Assembly (NCBI GenBank): GCA_947626075.1
Contig: CANQQW010000002.1
Span: forward strand, 1 to 64,000
Source of the DNA: an uncultured Clostridia bacterium
GTDB lineage: Bacteria; Bacillota; Clostridia; UBA1381
Reading direction: 5' to 3'
DNA length: 64,000 nucleotides
A program made the translations under genes and the position numbers. The notes beneath the pieces are model-generated. The model had not been told where the DNA came from. It made no database searches and worked only from the letters and a program-made list of their open reading frames with translations. Positions 25,383 to 34,116 of this stretch are shown here, piece after piece; the stretch's first letter is position 1, and each line of letters starts with the position of its first letter.

Positions 25383-26993
25383 ATGAAAAAATCGGAAATA
25401 CGATATGTCTGTATGACGGCATTTTCAATTTTGTGTCTGCTGCTCATTCAGAGATTTGCCTGCGCCTTAAGCTATACGCCCGTTATGGATGACTGGTTTT
25501 TATACGGCGATATGTGCGATGACATTTGGACGCAGTTTATAATCCCAAACCAAAAATTTTCCATAAGACCGCTCGCGGGTCTTATCGACATATTTATTGT
25601 GGGACCTATGTTCGGTTCGCTGTGGCTTGTAAAGCTTTTTATATGCGCAATGCTTGTTTCCTCCGCGCTGATGCTGTGCCGCGTCCTGTATAAGGACGGT
25701 TTCGCGTCGGGAGGATTTATCATACTTATGATATGTTTATTCCCTCTTAATCTCGAAGCGACGTATTGGCTCGCGGCGGCTGTGCGAAGCGTGAGCGCGC
25801 TGTTTTTCGTGTCGCTGTCGGCGTTTCTGATTATGAAATACGGAGAATGTAAAAAGGTTCGGTACATAGTATTTTACGTCTTGACGGGTCTTGCCGCCGT
25901 CGGTTTCTGCGAGCAGGTCATACCGCTTTATCTGCTGCTTTGCGTATACTTATTGATAAAGTACGCAGACAAGCGTACTGTGATAATTCCGTTTGTGCAT
26001 ACCGCCGTAATCGCGCTGTATTACATATTCAATCGGCATTGTGAGGTTATAAGCGATCGCGGTCAATTCCTCACGCACGAAGCGGCGCGTCATACGGCTG
26101 TCATAACTTCCGCGCTTTTTAGGATCGTCGGGCAGATAAACGTAAAAATGATTGTCTCGGGTTTTATGCGCGGTATCTCCGTCTTGATTAACGATTACGG
26201 GCTGCCCCTTTTAATCGTATCCGCCGTATGCGTGTTTTTCGCCGTATGCGCTTCACACGGATATTCGGGTAAGACGTTTCGTTTGAGAAAAGCCGTGTTC
26301 GGGTTTATAATGTCGCTGTGCGGAATACTTGTCTTTTACATAATCGAAGATACGCGTTTCAGCGTGCGTTCGGTATTCTTTTTCACCGTTGGAATCGGCG
26401 TCTTTTTTGACGAATTACTTTCTCTTATACCTCAAAAAGTCAGGAGCGCGGTTTGCGTCGCATTTATTTCATGCGCGGCGTTTGTGTTCACGGTTTCGGG
26501 AATCGGTACGGTAAGTCAGTACAACGAAGTGTCAAAACGAGATACGCAGATCGTCCGTAATATGATAAGCGCCGATTACGATAATGATTTGATGTCGTCT
26601 GATAAGTTTGCGTATTTGCTGGATACGTTTACTTATTATCCCGATGTGGACAGCGCGGAGTATTTTGAAAGTATACGCGCCGCGTGCAGCGGTATAGCGG
26701 ATTTGTCGGGATGTCTCATGCACGAGCTGCACACAAGAAACGCAAATCACGTTGTGCCTGTGGAAAACGGCGCGGAATTTCAGTCTGTCGGAGACGGAGC
26801 GAATTTTGAAGCAGACCTGTTATCCGGCAGCTGCCGTTTCTTTGCGCTCATGCCCGATTACAGTGTGATAAATGTATACGCCGTACCCGATGAAGATAAC
26901 TCCTTTTCCTTTACCGCGGAGGGCGGCGAGGTGTACGGTCATATTTACCAACGAGACGGCGCATACGTATTTGAAAAAAATGAAATTCAATAA
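25383..26993 (+). CDS. Polytopic membrane protein, GT-C glycosyltransferase-like
   Basis: A 536-residue protein with about eleven membrane segments. The first external loop holds VMDDWFLYGDMCDDIW, and acidic residues in the first loop are a hallmark of GT-C enzymes, which move sugars from lipid carriers. The last about 150 residues are soluble and not recognised. GGTGGGG precedes the ATG. It is the only plus-strand gene in this stretch, is driven by a perfect promoter, and is divergent from the XRE gene. The family is not one I can name, and the enzymatic role is an inference from topology. Confidence 0.65.
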   Translation: MKKSEIRYVCMTAFSILCLLLIQRFACALSYTPVMDDWFLYGDMCDDIWTQFIIPNQKFSIRPLAGLIDIFIVGPMFGSLWLVKLFICAMLVSSALMLCRVLYKDGFASGGFIILMICLFPLNLEATYWLAAAVRSVSALFFVSLSAFLIMKYGECKKVRYIVFYVLTGLAAVGFCEQVIPLYLLLCVYLLIKYADKRTVIIPFVHTAVIALYYIFNRHCEVISDRGQFLTHEAARHTAVITSALFRIVGQINVKMIVSGFMRGISVLINDYGLPLLIVSAVCVFFAVCASHGYSGKTFRLRKAVFGFIMSLCGILVFYIIEDTRFSVRSVFFFTVGIGVFFDELLSLIPQKVRSAVCVAFISCAAFVFTVSGIGTVSQYNEVSKRDTQIVRNMISADYDNDLMSSDKFAYLLDTFTYYPDVDSAEYFESIRAACSGIADLSGCLMHELHTRNANHVVPVENGAEFQSVGDGANFEADLLSGSCRFFALMPDYSVINVYAVPDEDNSFSFTAEGGEVYGHIYQRDGAYVFEKNEIQ

Positions 26994-27007
26994 AGATCAA
27001 AATACTG

Positions 27008-27781
27008 TTATTTTTTGATTAGCTCCCAGAGTTCGTCGAGCTTTTGAGGAGACTGCTCGGCTAAGTCAATCCCCTCATTCCGAGCCGCTTCCTCCATTTT
27101 GGCAAATCGTTTTATAAACTTATCGGAAGCCTTAGTAAGAGAGATTTCCGGAGTAAGTCCCAAATGCCGTCCCAAATTGACGACGCTGAAAAGCAGGTCG
27201 CCGTACTCCTCCTCGACCTTTTCCGCAACGCCCGTATTTTCCGCTTCTTTAAGCTCCGTGATTTCTTCGTCTATCTTGCGGTACACGCCGTCGGCGCTGT
27301 CCCAGTCAAAGCCGACGCTCGCCGCCTTTTTCTGTATTTTTTCGCCGCGCATAAGCGCCGGCAGGTAATGCGGAACGTCCTCGAGCATTGCCGTGTATGA
27401 TGAAAGGTTTTTCTCTTTCTTTTTGTTCTTCTCCCACTGTCCGAGAGCTTCCTCCGCGCTTACCGCCTTGTCCGTGCCGAACACGTGCGTGTGACGGCTT
27501 ATAAGCTTCTCGCAGATCTCATTCACCACGTCGTCAAAGTCAAACGCGCCTCTTTCCTCCGCTATCCGCGCATGGAACGCTACCTGTAAAAGCACGTCGC
27601 CCAGCTCGTTAGCGAACGCGTGATCGTCGCCGCTGTCGAGCGCGTCTATAGCCTCGTAGCACTCTTCTATCATGCTTTTCTTTATGCTCTGATGAGTCTG
27701 CACTCTGTCCCACGGGCATCCGTTCTCGCCGCGCAGACGTATCAGTATGCTTCTTAAATCGTCTACCGTATATTTTTTCAT
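27008..27781 (-). CDS. mazG: Nucleoside triphosphate pyrophosphohydrolase MazG
   Basis: MazG hydrolyses NTPs to NMPs and pyrophosphate and helps clear damaged nucleotides. Two MazG domains are seen, one with RLRGENGCPWDRVQTHQSIKK and EECYEAIDALD near the start and a second around residues 165-240 with EEYGDLLFSVVNLGRHLG. In Bacillus the homologous domain is fused to a methylase (YabN); here it stands alone. It lies between the spoVB-like gene and the hup cluster. Confidence 0.95.
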   Translation of the reverse strand: MKKYTVDDLRSILIRLRGENGCPWDRVQTHQSIKKSMIEECYEAIDALDSGDDHAFANELGDVLLQVAFHARIAEERGAFDFDDVVNEICEKLISRHTHVFGTDKAVSAEEALGQWEKNKKKEKNLSSYTAMLEDVPHYLPALMRGEKIQKKAASVGFDWDSADGVYRKIDEEITELKEAENTGVAEKVEEEYGDLLFSVVNLGRHLGLTPEISLTKASDKFIKRFAKMEEAARNEGIDLAEQSPQKLDELWELIKK

Positions 27782-27842
27782 AAGTATTCCTCCTTGTATC
27801 CGATTAAGACAATTATATCACTTCCCGCCGAGCTTTACAAGT

Positions 27843-29369
27843 CTAACCTTTTATAACTCTTTTCACCTCTCCCACCGATACCGCGTTGGTTATGAAAAGC
27901 ATAGCCGCGTACGCGAGAAACGATACAGCGCTTACCGCCGCGACGTAGATTATTCCGTTCCCCAGTAACGAAAACGGCGGGGAAATAAGCCGTATCACGA
28001 GCAGCATTACCAAAGCCGCCGCCGCGGGCTTTATAATTATTGACATAATATCGAATTTTAAGCCCAGACATTTATGCACCGCCGTCAAATTCAGTACCAT
28101 TACGAGCGAATACGCCGCTATGGAGCTTATCGCGCTGCCGTATATGTTTATTTCGGGCATCGCAATCAGGAAATAGCTTAATATGAGCTTTACGGCGCTG
28201 CCCGCAAGCGATGTGAAAAACGGCAGTATTATCCTGCCCGACGATTGCAGTATCGCAGACGTCATCTGGGTCACGCACAGCATTACCGCGCACGGCGCGA
28301 CCGCTTTAAGCATAAGCGCTGCCGTGCTGTTACGGAAAAGCACCGACAGTATTTCTCCGCTTGTCGTGTACATTATAACCGCGCACGGAAGCGAAAGCAT
28401 AATCGTAAGACGTATCCCCATGTTCGTGGCTACACGGGCGCGGCGCATATTATCCACTGCTATCGCGCCCGCTATAAGGGGCAATATACTTACCGACAGT
28501 GTTGCGAGTATACCGACGGGCAGATGAAATACGGTAAGCGCGTAACCTGTGTACGCGCCGTAGAGAAATCTCGCATCGTCGGGAGAAAATCCGCCGTCCA
28601 AAAGTCGCGAACGTATAAGCGTCGTGTCCGCAACGTTTATCGCGTTCGACACAACCGAAGCGCATAAAAGCGGCAGCGCGACGGAAAGTAAATCGGAAAT
28701 AATTTCGCGCGTATGCGTGTCCGATTTGCGGTGCGGTTCCTTTTTTTCAAAAATATACATAAACATCAGTATCGCGGTAGCCACAATCTCGCCCGCCGTC
28801 ACGCCCATTATCGCGCCGCCCGCCGTTTTCCACGCGCCGAAGCGCGCAAAAATCACCGCGAGGCAGTAGCCTGCGGCAAGCTTTACCACCGATTCGACAA
28901 CCTGAGAAACGGCTGTGGGTATCATATTTGCCACGCCCTGATAGTAGCTTTTATACGATGTGCCGAGCGCGACAAAAAATACCGCCGGCGAAATCATTCG
29001 TATCGCGTAAACCGCCTGTTCTTCTTTCATCGCGAGCGCGAAAAACGGGGCTAAGAAATATAATAAAAGCGTGCCGATAAGTCCTATGACCGCCAAAAGC
29101 AGCGTTGATACGCGCACAATCTTATATGTGCGCGCTCTTTCGCCGCGCGACGACGACTCGGCGGTAAGCTTTGATATGGCGAACGGCAGTCCCGATATTA
29201 TAAATGACAGAAACATTATGTAAACCTCAAACGCGATATTATATACCGCCATACCCTCCTCGTGAAGTATGTACGTCAGCGGTATCTTGAATACCGCGCC
29301 GAGTATTTTCGATACGGCGTTCGCCGCCATCAGTATCAGCGCGCCCGTCAGAAAGCTTTGCTTTTTCAT
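27843..29369 (-). CDS. MOP-family polysaccharide flippase, SpoVB-like
   Basis: About 508 residues with 14 predicted membrane segments of the MATE/MOP superfamily, beginning KKQSFLTGALILMAANAVSKILGAVFKIPL, which is typical of the SpoVB/YabM branch. These proteins are thought to flip lipid-linked oligosaccharides or lipid II; SpoVB is needed for spore cortex. The start was moved to the ATG at 29369, which has GGAAG upstream. Position before mazG matches yabM in Bacillus, so it could be the YabM rather than the SpoVB paralogue. Confidence 0.9.
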   Translation of the reverse strand: MKKQSFLTGALILMAANAVSKILGAVFKIPLTYILHEEGMAVYNIAFEVYIMFLSFIISGLPFAISKLTAESSSRGERARTYKIVRVSTLLLAVIGLIGTLLLYFLAPFFALAMKEEQAVYAIRMISPAVFFVALGTSYKSYYQGVANMIPTAVSQVVESVVKLAAGYCLAVIFARFGAWKTAGGAIMGVTAGEIVATAILMFMYIFEKKEPHRKSDTHTREIISDLLSVALPLLCASVVSNAINVADTTLIRSRLLDGGFSPDDARFLYGAYTGYALTVFHLPVGILATLSVSILPLIAGAIAVDNMRRARVATNMGIRLTIMLSLPCAVIMYTTSGEILSVLFRNSTAALMLKAVAPCAVMLCVTQMTSAILQSSGRIILPFFTSLAGSAVKLILSYFLIAMPEINIYGSAISSIAAYSLVMVLNLTAVHKCLGLKFDIMSIIIKPAAAALVMLLVIRLISPPFSLLGNGIIYVAAVSAVSFLAYAAMLFITNAVSVGEVKRVIKG

Positions 29370-29398
29370 TCCTACTTCCACCTTCTTAACCAAAAAAC

Positions 29399-29427
29399 TT
29401 GTCTTTACATCTTATTTGTGATATAAT
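29399..29427 (+). promoter_or_regulatory. Promoter for aroA
   Basis: TTGTCT and TATAAT are separated by 17 bp. The start ATG at 29456 is preceded by GGAGGAG. Confidence 0.7.
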
Positions 29428-29455
29428 GGTTTTAGACTAATACGGAGGAGTTAAA

Positions 29456-30721
29456 ATGATTATAGATAAGATTTCAAAGGCTCGCGGCGCTCTCACCGTA
29501 CCGGGCGACAAGTCAATATCGCACCGCGCCGTAATGCTCGGCTCGCTCGCGGACGGCGTTACGGAAATAACGGGATTTTTGCCGGGCGCCGACTGTCTTT
29601 CGACGATAGATTGCTTCCGCGCTATGGGCGTGGATATAAGTATAGGCGAGGAAAAAGTGATTGTGCGCGGCAACGGTATGCGCGGTCTTAAAAGACCCGA
29701 AAAAACGCTTTATACCGGCAACAGCGGCACAACGACGCGTCTTTTGTGCGGTATACTGTCGCCGCAGCCGTTCGACACCGAGATTACGGGCGACGCGTCG
29801 ATATGCAAGCGTCCCATGGGACGCGTTACAAAGCCGCTCTCGCTTATGGGCGCGGATATCGAGAACGAGTACTGTCCGCTGATTATTCACGGTAAGCGTC
29901 TGCACGGTATCGAGTACGATATGCCGGTAGCGTCGGCTCAGGTTAAGACGGCGGTTATTCTCGCCGGACTGTACGCCGAGGGTAAGACTACCGTCAGGGA
30001 AAAAGAAAAATCCCGCGACCATACGGAGCTTATGCTCGGCGCTATGGGCGCGGATATTACGGTTGACGGTCTTAATATAACGGTCGGTAAGACAGAAAGA
30101 CTGTCGGCGGTAAACGTGAATGTGCCGGGAGATATATCGTCGGCGGCGTTCTTTATGGTGCTCGGCTCGATTATGCCAAACAGTGAAATTACAATTAAAA
30201 ACGTGGGCGTAAATCCCACGCGGACGGGTATTATAGATGTTTTAATGGATATGGGCGCGGATATTACGCTTGAAAATATGCGTGAAAGCGCCGGTGAAAG
30301 CGTCGCGGATATTACCGTGCGTTCGTCGCGTCTTAACGGTACGGTGATAGGCGGGGAAATTATACCTCGTCTTATAGACGAGCTGCCCGTTATTGCCGTC
30401 GCGGCGGTGTACGCGGAAGGCACTACGGTGATAAAGGACGCGCGGGAGTTAAAGGTAAAGGAAACGAACAGAATACGCGCCGTAGTCGATGAGTTTAAAA
30501 AGTGCGGCGTTGATATTACGGAAACGGACGACGGTATGATTATAAACGGCGGCAAGAGTATTCACGGCGCGGACTTTAAGACGTACGGCGACCACAGAAT
30601 GGCAATGAGCCTGACGGTGCTCGCGCAGCTTGCGGGCGGCGTTTCAACGCTCGACGACGCGGATTGCGCGCGCGTGTCGTACCCCGGTTTCTTCGATGAT
30701 TTTTATAAGCTCGGAAAATAA
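29456..30721 (+). CDS. aroA: 3-phosphoshikimate 1-carboxyvinyltransferase (EPSP synthase)
   Basis: AroA adds the enolpyruvyl group of PEP to shikimate-3-phosphate. Family motifs are PGDKSISHRAVMLGSLADG at the N-terminus, YTGNSGTTTRLLCG near residue 85, and YGDHRMAMSL near the end. The length of 421 is normal. It is monocistronic with its own promoter and a terminator shared with the convergent downstream gene. The motif around the PEP site (GNSGTTTR rather than GNAGTAMR) suggests the class II, glyphosate-tolerant type, though this would need alignment to confirm. Confidence 0.96.
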   Translation: MIIDKISKARGALTVPGDKSISHRAVMLGSLADGVTEITGFLPGADCLSTIDCFRAMGVDISIGEEKVIVRGNGMRGLKRPEKTLYTGNSGTTTRLLCGILSPQPFDTEITGDASICKRPMGRVTKPLSLMGADIENEYCPLIIHGKRLHGIEYDMPVASAQVKTAVILAGLYAEGKTTVREKEKSRDHTELMLGAMGADITVDGLNITVGKTERLSAVNVNVPGDISSAAFFMVLGSIMPNSEITIKNVGVNPTRTGIIDVLMDMGADITLENMRESAGESVADITVRSSRLNGTVIGGEIIPRLIDELPVIAVAAVYAEGTTVIKDARELKVKETNRIRAVVDEFKKCGVDITETDDGMIINGGKSIHGADFKTYGDHRMAMSLTVLAQLAGGVSTLDDADCARVSYPGFFDDFYKLGK

Positions 30722-30728
30722 GTAATTT

Positions 30729-30759
30729 AAAAGCAGGCGTTTTTTAAGCGCCTGCTTTT
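30729..30759. terminator. Bidirectional terminator between aroA and the coiled-coil gene
   Basis: The 11-bp stem AAAAGCAGGCG / CGCCTGCTTTT with a 9-nt loop has A/T tracts on both sides. The right arm lies inside the last codons of the convergent minus-strand gene. Confidence 0.8.
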
Positions 30760-31037
30760 GCTTGAAGCATTTTCTTTATCATTTTTACGTCAAACTCGAG
30801 AACGCCTACGCGTTCCTCCACGTCCTTGGCAACCATAACATTTTTAGCCAAATCAGTGTGATTCTCAAGAAGCAGCTGAACCTTTGGGGCAATATCCGTT
30901 TCAACAAGATATGCCGTTTTCTTCAACGCTTCTATATCGCTTTGCATGGTATCCATTTTACTTTCCATGGAATCCATTCTATTTTCCATGGAATCCATTT
31001 TCGAGACCAATAATTCAAGTATTTCTCTGTCAGTCAT
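30744..31037 (-). CDS. Small coiled-coil protein with MDSMExx repeats
   Basis: A 97-residue protein of unknown function. The N-terminal half contains three near-exact heptads (KMDSMENRMDSMESKMDTMQ) that would form a coiled coil, and the C-terminal half is also helical (VEERVGVLEFDVKMIKKML). The DNA of the heptads is a direct repeat (CCATGGAATCCAT twice), so repeat number may vary. AGGCGGTGAT precedes the start. It has no membrane segment. The terminator hairpin overlaps its stop codon. Confidence 0.75.
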   Translation of the reverse strand: MTDREILELLVSKMDSMENRMDSMESKMDTMQSDIEALKKTAYLVETDIAPKVQLLLENHTDLAKNVMVAKDVEERVGVLEFDVKMIKKMLQAKAGA

Positions 31038-31143
31038 AATATCACCGCCTTATTATGGATATATTATCACATTTTGTTTGTAATTTCAAGATATTTTTTC
31101 GTCGGAAAAGGGCTGTAACGGTTCGCGTCTTACCGTCCAAGCA

Positions 31144-32100
31144 TCATTTCTTTTTCCTAAACGTGAATATTTTCATAAACACAAACGTTACAGGTACGCC
31201 GATAATTGCAGCGAGCGCGTATGCGATAATACTCGGACCGTGGATAAAGCGGTCGAACAGCCATACTATGACTGTCTGTATAATGAAATTCGGTATATAC
31301 GATATGAAGAATTTCACAAATTTTACAAAGCTCAGTTTTTCCTTGAATGTGACAAAGCTGTTTAAGATATACGAAACCACGTTCGAGGTTATATACCCCG
31401 GGAAGAACGCGAGCGTTGTGTCGGGTATAAAGAGCGAGTAAATCGTCGAAAAAATTACGTTGCTCAAAGTGTTTATAACGCCGACAATAAGAAACGCCAA
31501 AAATTCCCGCGTGAAAAACATCTTTAATTTTGACGGCTTATACTCGTCCCACGGCAAAACAGCGTCTCTTCGCACGATATACGCCGTGTCGGCGATTTCG
31601 GCAAGCGGCGCGTCGGAAAGGGAGTCGGAGTAAAATTCCTCGCAGTGCGCGTCGGGCATAGCCTTGTTAAGACGCGCGACCTTTTCTTCGCCGTGACAGT
31701 TTACTCCCGTATATTTTCCGTCATGCTTATTCACTTTTGAGGCGATAAGATTTTTTATGCCGAGCCTCGCGCATATCGGTGAAAGCAGAAATTCGGGCGA
31801 CGCGGAAATTATTACGTCGTCCTCTTTTTGTCTGTCCTTGTACCATTTCTTTATGTTATTCTCATGTTTATTCCAAAAATCGTCCGTCGCCGCGTCAATG
31901 TCGGGAACGCGTCTTAAAAAGCGGTACATGGTTTGCTTGAAGCGCGTCTTTGTCACAACGCCCAGTATATACAGAAAAAAAGTCCACGCCATACGCGGCA
32001 CGTCAAGAAGTATTTTCGGGTATTTTTTGAGACAGTAAAAGTAAAAATCTCTTGTACTGTCGCCGTTATAAATCGTTTCGTCAAAATCGTATATATTCAC
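31144..32100 (-). CDS. HAD hydrolase - GtrA membrane protein fusion
   Basis: The first about 190 residues are a HAD-superfamily phosphatase: NIYDFDETIYNGDSTRDFYF holds the two catalytic Asp (DFDET), DVIISASPEFLLSPI is motif II, and YSDSLSDAPLAEIAD is motif III/IV. The last about 120 residues (EFLAFLIVGVINTLSNVIFSTIYSLFI onward) form four membrane segments of the GtrA family, which move polyprenyl-linked sugars across the membrane. The fusion suggests a phosphatase working on a lipid- or sugar-phosphate at the membrane. It is 32 bp from ispF, an isoprenoid gene, which fits a polyprenyl-phosphate link but does not prove it. Confidence 0.85.
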   Translation of the reverse strand: MNIYDFDETIYNGDSTRDFYFYCLKKYPKILLDVPRMAWTFFLYILGVVTKTRFKQTMYRFLRRVPDIDAATDDFWNKHENNIKKWYKDRQKEDDVIISASPEFLLSPICARLGIKNLIASKVNKHDGKYTGVNCHGEEKVARLNKAMPDAHCEEFYSDSLSDAPLAEIADTAYIVRRDAVLPWDEYKPSKLKMFFTREFLAFLIVGVINTLSNVIFSTIYSLFIPDTTLAFFPGYITSNVVSYILNSFVTFKEKLSFVKFVKFFISYIPNFIIQTVIVWLFDRFIHGPSIIAYALAAIIGVPVTFVFMKIFTFRKKK

Positions 32101-32132
32101 GGTAACATAGCCTTTCCCCCGCTTTGCGGGAT

Positions 32133-32600
32133 TTATTTAATCAGCGCGACGGCTAAAGCGGATATGCCCTCGCCTCTGCCCTCGAAGCCGAGTTTCTCTG
32201 TAGTGGTGGCTTTAACGCTCACCGCGTCTATGTCTATTGCCAAATCTGAGGCGATATTTTGCCTCATTTGTTCAATATAAGGCGACATTTTGGGCTTTTG
32301 CGCTATTATTGTGAGGTCTATATTTTCCAAAATGTACCCCTTTTTTGTTATTTTTTGCACTATTTCGCGCAAAAGCATACGGCTCGACGCGCCCTTGTAA
32401 CGCTCGTCGGTATCGGGGAAGTGTTTTCCGATGTCTCCCATAGCCGCCGCGCCGAGTATCGCGTCCGAAAGCGCGTGCAGCGCCACGTCCGCGTCGCTGT
32501 GTCCCAAAAGTCCTTTTTCGTACGGTATCTTGACGCCGCATATTATGCAGTCGCGTCCCTCGACGAGTCTGTGTACGTCGTAGCCCTGTCCTATTCGCAT
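32133..32600 (-). CDS. ispF: 2-C-methyl-D-erythritol 2,4-cyclodiphosphate synthase
   Basis: IspF acts in the MEP pathway for isoprenoids. The metal-binding DVH motif is in [16 protein letters not shown], and [33 protein letters not shown] is the family block. It overlaps ispD by 10 bp, the usual ispD-ispF pairing. Length 155. Confidence 0.97.
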   Translation of the reverse strand: MRIGQGYDVHRLVEGRDCIICGVKIPYEKGLLGHSDADVALHALSDAILGAAAMGDIGKHFPDTDERYKGASSRMLLREIVQKITKKGYILENIDLTIIAQKPKMSPYIEQMRQNIASDLAIDIDAVSVKATTTEKLGFEGRGEGISALAVALIK

Positions 32601-33277
32601 ATTTCACCGCGCCTTTCAAGTATTCTTTCGGCTGTAATCATATCCTCGGGAGTTGTGATTTTTATATTATCATAGCTGCCCTCGCTTATCCTTACCTTTA
32701 CTCCGTACCTTTCGGCAATCATACAGTCATCCGCAGCATTAAAATCCTCGTCCGCCGCTCTTTTGTGGAGCGCAAGTATTTCGTCAAGGCGGAACGTCTG
32801 CGGAGTTTGTATAAGGTACGTGGTTTCCCTGTCCAACGTACCGTCTATAAATCCGCCGCGCCCGATTTTTAAAGTGTCCTTGCATTTTACTCCCGCGGCC
32901 GCCGCGCCGTATCGTATACAGGCTTCTATCGAAGCGTTAATTTCACTGTCCGTCACGAGTGCTCTCGCGCCGTCGTGAATAAGGACTATATCGCCGTCCG
33001 CCGCCATAAGACCGTTCATGACAGATTGCCGGCGCGTTTCGCCGCCCTCCACGATGCGTTTTACTTTCGTAACGGCGCCGCTTATAATTCTTTCACAGTC
33101 TTTAATATCGTTTTTAGCCGCGACAAGGATCATATCGTCTATTTTTTTATTGCGTTCAAACGCGTTAAGCGTGTAGTACAGTATTTCCTTATCACCTATT
33201 TTTAAAAGCAGCTTATTTTTGTCCGCGCCCATGCGCGTACCCTTGCCGCCCGCGACAATTACAGCCGTAATCTTCAT
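32591..33277 (-). CDS. ispD: 2-C-methyl-D-erythritol 4-phosphate cytidylyltransferase
   Basis: IspD joins CTP to MEP in isoprenoid synthesis. The nucleotide-binding motif [26 protein letters not shown] and the later [12 protein letters not shown] are typical. The track start at 33322 adds 15 codons; the ATG at 33277 has GGAGG 5 nt upstream and fits the family, giving 228 residues. It follows carD, the arrangement seen in many Firmicutes and Actinobacteria. Confidence 0.96.
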   Translation of the reverse strand: MKITAVIVAGGKGTRMGADKNKLLLKIGDKEILYYTLNAFERNKKIDDMILVAAKNDIKDCERIISGAVTKVKRIVEGGETRRQSVMNGLMAADGDIVLIHDGARALVTDSEINASIEACIRYGAAAAGVKCKDTLKIGRGGFIDGTLDRETTYLIQTPQTFRLDEILALHKRAADEDFNAADDCMIAERYGVKVRISEGSYDNIKITTPEDMITAERILERRGEICE

Positions 33278-33348
33278 ATTATCCTCCGTTCCGCGGCGTA
33301 TGTCCGAAAAAGAAACGAGCACATTCCACTTATGAAATGTGCCGTTTT

Positions 33349-33834
33349 CTAAACCAGTGCTTCCACCGTATCGTTCATGATGCTCTCAATATCGCTTATA
33401 TCCGCAACCTCCGAAAGTACCAGCTCGCTCACGACAATTTGTTTCGCGCTGCCGAGCGTTTTTCTCTCGCTTGTGGAAAGACCTTTTAGCTTGTCACGGT
33501 ACATAAGCTCCTTAACAACAAGAAGTACCTGATAAATATCTCCCGATTTTACCTTTACAAGGTTATCCCTCTGACGCTTATTCCAGTTGTTATCGTCCTC
33601 AACCTCCGCGTCACGGAAGCATTGAAGCACTTTCCGCGCCTCCTGCTTGTCTATAATCGGGCGGATACCTATGCTGTCGACGCTCTCGATAGGAACATTT
33701 GTGACCATGTTTCCTATGGCGAATCTGACAACGTAATATTTACGTTTTTTGCCGACAACTTCCATTTCTTTGATTTCTTCTATTGTACCGGCACCATGCA
33801 TGGGGTGTACAACCTTATCGCCGACGCAATACAT
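33349..33834 (-). CDS. carD: CarD family transcriptional regulator
   Basis: CarD proteins bind the RNA polymerase beta subunit and stabilise open promoter complexes. The N-terminal Tudor-like domain reads MYCVGDKVVHPMHGAGTIEEIKE, and the C-terminal helical DNA-binding domain covers residues 70-160. Length 161. It has a clear promoter at 33880-33908 and an AAAGGCGG ribosome binding site. Confidence 0.94.
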   Translation of the reverse strand: MYCVGDKVVHPMHGAGTIEEIKEMEVVGKKRKYYVVRFAIGNMVTNVPIESVDSIGIRPIIDKQEARKVLQCFRDAEVEDDNNWNKRQRDNLVKVKSGDIYQVLLVVKELMYRDKLKGLSTSERKTLGSAKQIVVSELVLSEVADISDIESIMNDTVEALV

Positions 33835-33879
33835 TTTTTACCGCCTTTCCGTCTGAACATATATCTTCTTAATATGTTT

Positions 33880-33908
33880 ATTATAGCACATTTTTACTCA
33901 AAAGTCAA
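33880..33908 (-). promoter_or_regulatory. Promoter for carD
   Basis: TTGACT and TATAAT are separated by 17 bp on the minus strand. Confidence 0.75.
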
Positions 33909-34080
33909 ACCTTTGAACGGCTTAAAATGCAGTTTTTTACAGCTTTTTTTTGCAAAATTAACGGATTTTTTACGCAAAAATGTTTTTTGGGCGCCTTAAC
34001 GGCAGCCTTTTTTTACGCCGCGCCGTAAAAAATGTTTAAAAGCGCCCGTAATCATTTCAAACTAAACATATTTAAGGAAT

Positions 34081-34115
34081 AAAATATCGCGGAGCATAAC
34101 ACTCCGCGATATTTT
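34081..34115 (-). terminator. Terminator downstream of the SipL gene
   Basis: The perfect 14-bp stem AAAATATCGCGGAG / CTCCGCGATATTTT begins 2 bp after the SipL stop. A/T tracts on both sides could make it work in both directions. Confidence 0.85.
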
Positions 34116-34116
34116 T

